Below are positions 1 through 5,057 of a stretch of DNA of 8,111 bases, piece after piece; positions within the stretch are counted from its first letter, which is position 1, and each line of letters begins with the position of its first letter. Source of the DNA: Treponema sp. (GTDB lineage Bacteria > Spirochaetota > Spirochaetia > Treponematales > Treponemataceae); the NCBI GenBank assembly GCA_021442965.1, contig JABUUX010000175.1:1-8111 (forward strand), read 5' to 3'. The notes beneath the pieces were generated by a model. It was not told the DNA's origin and did not search any database. It saw only the letters and a list, made by a program, of their open reading frames with translations. A program made the translations under genes and the position numbers.

Positions 1-340
1 TTCCTATATCTTTCTGATATAAAAACTCAAGATTCTTCCAGTTAAAACCAGGCTGTTTTTCAAATCGTTTTTTTTGAGCTTTTACAATTTCCAATTCCTT
101 TGCAATAAGTGAATTATCTTCAGATTCTGTATTTTCCAGATTATCTATAATTTCATCTAATACAGAAATAACATAACTCTGACTGTAAGGTTTTACATCA
201 TAAAGAAAAGCACAATAACCTTTTGCTTCTGCACTTTCAATAACATCATAAACAGCATCATCAAGCGGGATTGTAGAATGGTTTTGTGCAAAAACTACTC
301 CGGTAAACAGAACAAAACAAACAGCAAATATTTTTTTCAT
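1..340 (-). CDS. Exported protein of unknown function, 5' part only (runs off left edge)
   Basis: The minus strand is open from an ATG at 338-340 to the window edge, giving 113 codons with no stop. The product begins MKKIFAVCFVLFTGVVFAQ, a typical type I signal peptide: two lysines, a hydrophobic core and a likely VFA|Q cleavage site, with no lipobox cysteine. The next ~85 residues are probably helical and charged. They contain a pattern (a YD-x-I helix, a Gly, then a K-P-Y-S segment leading into a V-x-x-x-L-D-E-I helix) that resembles residues 30-70 of the upstream barrel protein. A GAGG Shine-Dalgarno (minus strand, 351-354) sits 10 nt before the ATG, and the upstream gene ends only 18 bp away, so it is probably the third gene of the unit starting at 3226. 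Export is well supported. The function is not recognisable from this fragment; a second outer-membrane barrel is possible but the barrel part would lie outside the window. Confidence 0.8.
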   Translation of the reverse strand, partial: MKKIFAVCFVLFTGVVFAQNHSTIPLDDAVYDVIESAEAKGYCAFLYDVKPYSQSYVISVLDEIIDNLENTESEDNSLIAKELEIVKAQKKRFEKQPGFNWKNLEFLYQKDIG

Positions 341-358
341 AAATAAATAACCTCAACG

Positions 359-2026
359 TTAAAACAATTTACAAGTACAGGATAAATCAAATTCAGCACC
401 GTGCTGGAAATTATCCTGAATATTATTATGGTTGAATATAAAGGAATAATCAATCTTACCGCTTAATGAAACAAACCTATTAAAAACATATGTTCCTCCA
501 AACGAAATTACATTTTTATATGAAACAACACCATGAAGTCCCAAATTTTCTGCACTTTCCAAAGCATTCTTTTTTTCTTCTTCAGTTTTTGCATGTTTTT
601 CTTTTACACTTGGAAAATAGTCATAATACCCGTTTTCATTTTTTTGATTAAAAAGTCCAAAGCCATTTTCTCCATGAGCTGTAAATTTCCAGGAAACATC
701 TGCTTCAAATTTATCATATTTAACATACGAAAATTTCAATTTTCCACCAATACAGTCAGGTCCTTCAGGTAAACCTATCCATGAATTAATATCGTCCCAA
801 TTGTTAGGAAAATTTTTGGAATCTCTGTGACTATACAGAGACCATTCAGCTCCATTTTTTACATAAAGCCAGGGATTTGTGTAAACCGCTTCTCCACTTA
901 AAATCCAATATCCGTCATAAAAACCATTCCAACGGTAGTCAGCTCCCAGTTGGAAGCCCATACCATTAGGTATGGAACTCTGCTCCCACGGCCACTGTAT
1001 TTCTGTTTGGGAAAAATTAAAATAAGTACGAAGATTTTTAATTGGATTATATTCAACTAAAAAACAGAGGTAAGCACAAAAATGAGCTTCTTCTCCATAC
1101 CAGTTTTTTTCTTCTTCAGTGATATATGAAAGCCAGCCTGCAAAAGAATGCATAATCATTAAAGGATTCAAAAACCTTAGTTCAAAAGGAGCATTTACAA
1201 GGTTTCCTTCAATGCAGGATATTTTTAAATTCTTAAAATAGGGCTTAAATTCAATCTGATGAAGATACAAAAATCTGTTAATATCCACTTCAGTTATATC
1301 CATACTGTATTTAAATCTTTCTGTGTAAAGATTTAATTGCGAATAAAAATCTGTTTCAAAGGTGTCGTTATAACATACACTGCCCAAAATAGAGTTTCCG
1401 TGACGAAGTCCTTCTTTTCCTAATACAAAATTTACGCCCCAGTTTTTTCCTGCATACCCCATACTTCCGTAAGCCCACCTTGGCTGTTCAAATTCAGTAT
1501 GAGTTAAATCCAAAGGAATATTGTGAAAATTTCCAAACTGGTGAATATCGGAATGGCACCTTGAAAGAAAAGGCTCTGTTTCTATATAAAAATATTTTGA
1601 AAACCCAAAACCAAAATCACACCCTAAAAAATAATTCTTATAGTAATACGGAAAAGAAATATCAATCTCAGGATTTGTTCGTAAATACAATTCAGGAGTT
1701 AAAGATGGATTTGCATAGAAACCAAATGCACCTGCATTCACAAGATTTCTTCTTCCAGAAAGCAGAGAGTAACATTTTTCCAAAAGAAGTTTTCCGTTCG
1801 GTGAAAGTTTTTCTTCATCTATTTGGTTTAATGTTAGTTTTATTTCTCCTGAAGTCAAAGGAGCATTCCCGGACAATGGCACAATACCAGCTTCTGCACA
1901 CAACCCGTTTATTGCATCATAAATCCAGTAATCAGCCTTATACATAATCATGTCATTGTCATAAGAATAAACAAAAGTGGATATGAGAAAAAAACAGAAA
2001 GCAAAGATTTTTCTTTTACACTTCAT
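359..2026 (-). CDS. Probable outer-membrane beta-barrel protein, Wzi-like
   Basis: A 555-residue exported protein. Residues 1-21 form a signal peptide (basic MKCKRK, hydrophobic core, probable VYS|Y cleavage) without a lipobox. Residues ~26-92 are a compact helical N-terminal domain. From ~95 to the end the sequence alternates aromatic and polar residues in short strands rich in Tyr, Phe, Trp, Gly and Asn, and it ends in phenylalanine (CTCKLF), the classical last residue of outer-membrane barrels. Segments such as KNWGVNFVLGKEGLRHG (194-210) and RFLNPLMIMHS (284-294) resemble the barrel of capsule-assembly Wzi-type proteins; this is from memory of the family and not a search result. Known Wzi binds surface polysaccharide in the outer membrane; that role here is inference. 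The ATG at 2024-2026 is favoured because it gives the full signal peptide and lies 3 nt after the aminotransferase stop. Confident of export and barrel character, less so of the family. Confidence 0.72.
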   Translation of the reverse strand: MKCKRKIFAFCFFLISTFVYSYDNDMIMYKADYWIYDAINGLCAEAGIVPLSGNAPLTSGEIKLTLNQIDEEKLSPNGKLLLEKCYSLLSGRRNLVNAGAFGFYANPSLTPELYLRTNPEIDISFPYYYKNYFLGCDFGFGFSKYFYIETEPFLSRCHSDIHQFGNFHNIPLDLTHTEFEQPRWAYGSMGYAGKNWGVNFVLGKEGLRHGNSILGSVCYNDTFETDFYSQLNLYTERFKYSMDITEVDINRFLYLHQIEFKPYFKNLKISCIEGNLVNAPFELRFLNPLMIMHSFAGWLSYITEEEKNWYGEEAHFCAYLCFLVEYNPIKNLRTYFNFSQTEIQWPWEQSSIPNGMGFQLGADYRWNGFYDGYWILSGEAVYTNPWLYVKNGAEWSLYSHRDSKNFPNNWDDINSWIGLPEGPDCIGGKLKFSYVKYDKFEADVSWKFTAHGENGFGLFNQKNENGYYDYFPSVKEKHAKTEEEKKNALESAENLGLHGVVSYKNVISFGGTYVFNRFVSLSGKIDYSFIFNHNNIQDNFQHGAEFDLSCTCKLF

Positions 2027-2034
2027 TCCTTATT
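2024..2034 (-). promoter_or_regulatory. Stop/Shine-Dalgarno/start overlap joining aminotransferase and barrel genes
   Basis: On the minus strand the junction reads GAATAAGGAATGAAG. The aminotransferase TAA (2030-2032) supplies the first bases of an AAGGA element that abuts the next ATG (2024-2026). The usual 5-9 nt spacer between Shine-Dalgarno and start is missing, so ribosomes ending the upstream gene probably re-initiate here. The arrangement is visible in the sequence; translational coupling is inferred. Confidence 0.5.
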
Positions 2035-3226
2035 CGCTCTTTGGTGTTTCTCTTGCTTTTTTAAAAGCTTCACGGGAATTTAAAATCGTTTTTTCACTAC
2101 AGCAGTAGGCAATACGGAACCAGCCCTTTCCTCCAAAACCTGAACCCGGAGCACAAAGTATATTGAACTTTTTCAAATGATTTGTAAAAGCCATATCATC
2201 ATCGTCCCAACCTTCAGGTACTTTTACAAAAAGATAAAAAGCTCCTTCCGGCATTGCATACTCATATCCTGCATAATCCATAACTTCAATCAGTTCGTTA
2301 CGGCGTTTTTCATAAAGTGAATAATCACATGGAGCATCCCAGCTTTCACTAATAACTTTCTGGAAAAAAGCCGGTGCGTTTACAAAGCCCATGGTTCTTA
2401 AACTGAAAACTACAGCATTTGTAAATTCTTTTGCTTCCGGATTCAAAGGATTAACGCAAGTGTAACCTATACGTTCACCAGGAACACTCAAATTTTTTGC
2501 AAAACTTGTACATATTACTGTGTATTCATATTTTGGGAAAACGGCAGCAACTTTCTTTCCATAAGTAATTGCTCTGTAAGGCTCATCACTTATGATATAA
2601 GGATATCGTCCTGTTTTTTTACCGTGTTCCTTAAGGACTTCAGCAAGTTTTTCAATATCTTCATCAGAATAAATTTTTCCAGAAGGATTATTTGGGGAAT
2701 TAATAATTACTGCAGCAGTTTTTTCATTCAGAGCTTCTTTAATTTGGTCAGTATCCAAAGAAAAATCTGTCTTTGTTTTTACTCTTCGGATTTCCCCATT
2801 GTGATTATGAATATAGTGATCATATTCTGTAAAATAAGGACACGGAACAATTACCTCATCTCCAGGGTTGAGCAGTGCTTTCAGTGCAACATTCAAAGCA
2901 CAACCAGCTCCTACACACATTACAACATTTGAAAAATCAACAGGGATTCCCTGCTCCTTTTCTGTTTTTTTAGCCATTGCTTCACGTGCAAAAGGATAGC
3001 CTGCATTTGGCATATATCCGTGAGCTCCTTTTACAGTTTCACGTGAATATTTTTCAATAGCAGCCTGAACTTCTTTAGGAGGATCAAGATCAGGATTTCC
3101 AATACTAAAATCAAAAACATTATCTTCACCATACTTTTGCTTAAGCATGGCACCTTCTTCAAACATCTTGCGGATAACACCGTTTGACGGACTTTCCAAT
3201 ATAGTTTTAACGTGCTTTGCAATCAT
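2030..3226 (-). CDS. PLP-dependent aminotransferase, class I/II (aspartate aminotransferase-like)
   Basis: A complete 398-residue fold-type I aminotransferase, the usual length for the family. Such enzymes move an amino group between an amino acid and a 2-oxo acid in the cytoplasm, using pyridoxal phosphate. Visible landmarks in order are SIGNPDLDPP (41-50) in the substrate-gating N-terminal part, the NSPNNPSG loop (176-183) with the cofactor-contacting Asn180, SDEPY (213-217) with the pyridine-binding Asp214 and Tyr217, SFAKNLSVPGERIGY (241-255) with the Schiff-base Lys244 and phosphate-binding Arg252, and WFRIAY (369-374) whose Arg371 should bind the substrate carboxylate. All key residues are present, so it should be active. 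Substrate cannot be read from sequence; aspartate is the common annotation for this subgroup, but alanine or aromatic acids are possible. There is no signal peptide. It is the first gene of a unit with two envelope genes. No Shine-Dalgarno precedes the ATG, yet the next Met (residue 21) would cut into the conserved N-terminus. Confidence 0.93.
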   Translation of the reverse strand: MIAKHVKTILESPSNGVIRKMFEEGAMLKQKYGEDNVFDFSIGNPDLDPPKEVQAAIEKYSRETVKGAHGYMPNAGYPFAREAMAKKTEKEQGIPVDFSNVVMCVGAGCALNVALKALLNPGDEVIVPCPYFTEYDHYIHNHNGEIRRVKTKTDFSLDTDQIKEALNEKTAAVIINSPNNPSGKIYSDEDIEKLAEVLKEHGKKTGRYPYIISDEPYRAITYGKKVAAVFPKYEYTVICTSFAKNLSVPGERIGYTCVNPLNPEAKEFTNAVVFSLRTMGFVNAPAFFQKVISESWDAPCDYSLYEKRRNELIEVMDYAGYEYAMPEGAFYLFVKVPEGWDDDDMAFTNHLKKFNILCAPGSGFGGKGWFRIAYCCSEKTILNSREAFKKARETPKSE

Positions 3227-3233
3227 AAAATAA

Positions 3234-3242
3234 AATATATCA
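3234..3242 (-). promoter_or_regulatory. Putative extended -10 promoter for the aminotransferase unit
   Basis: The minus strand reads TGATATATT, with TG one base before a TATATT hexamer (plus positions 3234-3239), matching the extended -10 form of sigma-70-type promoters. No good -35 is seen, as is common for extended -10 promoters. Transcription would be expected to begin near 3227, directly at the ATG (3224-3226). An alternative TAAAAT at 3244-3249 would leave a leader of about 10 nt, also without a Shine-Dalgarno. Confidence 0.45.
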
Positions 3243-3264
3243 CATTTTAAACATATATGATATA
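3236..3264. repeat. Perfect 7-bp inverted repeat spanning the divergent promoters
   Basis: TATATCA at 3236-3242 is repeated as TGATATA at 3258-3264, separated by 15 bp and centred at 3250, midway between the divergent starts. The arms coincide with the two proposed extended -10 elements, so the symmetry may simply come from two similar promoters facing apart. A dimeric regulator operator is the alternative. The DNA is very AT-rich, which raises the chance of coincidence. Confidence 0.4.
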
Positions 3265-3266
3265 AT
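3258..3266 (+). promoter_or_regulatory. Extended -10 promoter for the P83/100 gene
   Basis: TGATATAAT contains a consensus TATAAT (3261-3266) with the TG of an extended -10 one base upstream. No convincing TTGACA-like -35 exists 16-18 bp upstream. The predicted transcription start near 3273 leaves a leader of about 16 nt that holds just a GGAG Shine-Dalgarno (3276-3279), 9 nt before the ATG at 3289. The perfect -10 and clean spacing suggest strong constitutive expression, as expected for an abundant envelope protein. Confidence 0.65.
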
Positions 3267-3288
3267 AGAGATATTGGAGTAATAAGTT

Positions 3289-4977
3289 ATGAAAAAATTT
3301 GCTGCATTATTTAGTACTGTATTGATTTTTACAGCAGGACTTTCAGCTTTGTCTGTTGACCAGGACGAGTTGAATACCACACAAAACACAATAATTGAAT
3401 TTATCAACTATGTGGGACCTCATAAAAAAATTGACTCTCTGGAAGCAATTAAAAAAATCGGTTCTGACATGGGTAAAGTTATTGGAAGCGCAGAGGATAT
3501 TACAAAACCGTCTGAAACTGGTAACAAATCAAAATATTATGTTATTCATGCAGTTGATCCTTCTGATAAATCTTCTGCTTTAGATGCCGACATTCTTTTC
3601 CTTGGAAATGATGCACAGGTAGATCACATAAGAAACCTTCGCTATATTATTGCTTCTTACCTTTCAAGTGCGTACGGATACTCAGATAAAGATGCAGAAA
3701 CAATTGCAACTTTTGTTACAGTTTATAATGCTGTTTACAGAAACGATTTGGATTATTTTGGAAAGAAATACAAAACAGTTGTAACACAAAATTTAACTAA
3801 AGATAAATGCGGTCTTGCTGTAACCTACAGAGAATGGCCGGGAAAATCTCAAATTGTTATTCCTCTTTTTGACGTAAAAGGCGGCATTTCTACTGTTGAC
3901 ACATCTGTCATAAGTGACACAAAAGTCATTGATTCAATGCAGGAAGATGATGATAAAAATATCGACCCACGAAAAGATATGGTTGATTTAAAGGAAAGAG
4001 AAGCCGAAAATGCTTCCGACAAAGCACAGGAAGCACAGAAAAAAGCCGCTGACGAAAAGAAAAAAGCTGCTGATGAAAAACAAAAGCTGACAGAAGAAAA
4101 AAAGAAAACTGATGAAGCCCAGGCAAAAGCTAGTGAAACTCAGAAAAAAGCTGAAGAAGCAAAAAAAGATGCTGAGCAGAATCCTGATGATAAAGAAAAA
4201 CAGCAGGCTGCAAAAGAAGCTGAAAAAGAAGCCGCAAAAGCAGAATCAGATTTAAATGAACAGAAACAGGCAGAAAAAGCTCAGGAAGAAAAAACACAGA
4301 AAGCAGAAAAATCTGCAGAAGAGGCAAAGAAAAACGCAGAAGAAAGTCAAAAAATAGCAGACAAAAAAACTGCCGAAGCTCAGGAAGAACGCAAAGTAAT
4401 TGCAAAAGATCAGAAAGAAGTTCAGGACAAAGAAGCTGCACAGGCAAAGATGACAACAGAATATGGACTTACTCTTATAGATGATGCAGGTCTTTATTCA
4501 CGCATTGTAAAATTCAATATTGAAGACGGAAAATCCATAAAAGATTCTCCAGTTACAACAATCCGTAACCGAACGGCCTACAAAGAAGGAGATGCTTTCA
4601 TTGCAGTTTGCGGAGAAAATATTCTTAACGGAACTGTAAAACTGGTACTCATCGACAAAGATTCTTTGGAAATTACAAACGAAAGCAACGAAACTCTTTC
4701 AGACCTTTCTGTTCTGGTAAAAGATGGAAGTGATTATTACTGTGTAATCATTTCGGAAGGAAAATTCTACGCTGCAAAATATGGTGCAGATTTAAAACTT
4801 AAGGTTCGTTCTACAATACAGGTAAAACCAGCTACTCCAATCACAATTACTGATTCCGGTGTGGTAGTTACTAATTCAAAAGGAAAATTCACGGTTCTTT
4901 CAAAAGATAAGCTTGAACCAATCGGAGGTTCTGTAGATGATTCAGACCTTTCATTTCCTTTTGTAAATGACAAATAG
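3289..4977 (+). CDS. P83/100-family spirochaetal envelope protein
   Basis: A complete 562-residue protein of the spirochaetal P83/100 antigen family (Borrelia p83/100 and Treponema relatives). Residues 1-20 are a signal peptide (MKK, hydrophobic core, cleavage near LSA|LS) with no lipobox, so the protein should be soluble in or loosely attached to the periplasm or envelope. Residues ~25-200 form the conserved N-terminal domain, with FVTVYNAVYR (142-151), YFGKKYK (156-162) and REWPGKSQIVIPL (181-193) as good landmarks. Residues ~231-388 are a long charged coiled coil of Ala, Lys, Glu, Gln and Asp, including an exact tandem heptad KKAADEK (251-264). Residues ~390-562 are beta-rich with repeated strand-turn units. 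It is somewhat shorter than Borrelia p83/100 (roughly 660-700 residues), mostly through the variable coil. The molecular role of the family is not known; a structural or scaffolding job is inferred. It is transcribed alone, from 3258-3266 to the terminator at 5001-5026. Confidence 0.9.
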   Translation: MKKFAALFSTVLIFTAGLSALSVDQDELNTTQNTIIEFINYVGPHKKIDSLEAIKKIGSDMGKVIGSAEDITKPSETGNKSKYYVIHAVDPSDKSSALDADILFLGNDAQVDHIRNLRYIIASYLSSAYGYSDKDAETIATFVTVYNAVYRNDLDYFGKKYKTVVTQNLTKDKCGLAVTYREWPGKSQIVIPLFDVKGGISTVDTSVISDTKVIDSMQEDDDKNIDPRKDMVDLKEREAENASDKAQEAQKKAADEKKKAADEKQKLTEEKKKTDEAQAKASETQKKAEEAKKDAEQNPDDKEKQQAAKEAEKEAAKAESDLNEQKQAEKAQEEKTQKAEKSAEEAKKNAEESQKIADKKTAEAQEERKVIAKDQKEVQDKEAAQAKMTTEYGLTLIDDAGLYSRIVKFNIEDGKSIKDSPVTTIRNRTAYKEGDAFIAVCGENILNGTVKLVLIDKDSLEITNESNETLSDLSVLVKDGSDYYCVIISEGKFYAAKYGADLKLKVRSTIQVKPATPITITDSGVVVTNSKGKFTVLSKDKLEPIGGSVDDSDLSFPFVNDK

Positions 4978-5000
4978 TCTTAACTAATCAATACACTTTT

Positions 5001-5026
5001 GGGCTGTCCTATGGCAGCCCTTTTTT
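5001..5026 (+). terminator. Rho-independent terminator of the P83/100 gene
   Basis: GGGCTGTC (5001-5008) pairs with GGCAGCCC (5013-5020), an 8-bp stem with one G-T wobble and a CTAT loop, followed by six T (5021-5026). It starts 24 bp after the stop codon of the P83/100 gene. The GC-rich stem stands out in this AT-rich DNA. There is no matching A-run on the left side, so it works in the plus direction only. Confidence 0.92.
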
Positions 5027-5031
5027 ATAAT
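5026..5031 (+). promoter_or_regulatory. Possible -10 element for the beta-mannosidase, overlapping the terminator T-run
   Basis: A consensus TATAAT begins at the last T of the terminator T-run. A start near 5038 would give a leader of about 20 nt carrying the AGGA Shine-Dalgarno at 5049-5052, 5 nt before the ATG. No good -35 lies at the right distance (the region 16-18 bp upstream is terminator stem), and no extended -10 TG is present. It is the only candidate in the 80-bp gap, but AT-rich DNA makes such hexamers common. Confidence 0.35.
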
Positions 5032-5057
5032 CTATCAAATAAAATTGCAGGAAAACT

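Noticed and set aside
561..1120. Repeated T-rich/CTT-rich stretch at ~564-585 and ~1106-1120 in the barrel gene
   Set aside because: Both simply encode similar Thr-Glu-Glu-Glu-Lys loops on the minus strand. The similarity does not extend beyond these codons.
1480..1947. Plus-strand open frame of 155 codons opposite the barrel protein gene
   Set aside because: It is antisense to a well-supported exported protein, has no signal or recognisable domain, no clear ribosome-binding site, and a composition (Gln, Asn, His, Lys) expected from reading the reverse strand of a Tyr/Phe/Leu-rich gene.
3227..3288. Riboswitch or other structured RNA leader
   Set aside because: The gap is only 62 bp, almost all A and T, and the predicted leaders are 0-16 nt long, too short for a riboswitch.
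3926..4456. Two minus-strand open frames rich in Leu, Phe and Pro opposite the P83/100 coiled coil
   Set aside because: They are the expected reverse-strand reading of GAA/AAA/GCA/CAG-rich codons, which rarely give stop codons on the other strand. They resemble membrane proteins only because of that composition.
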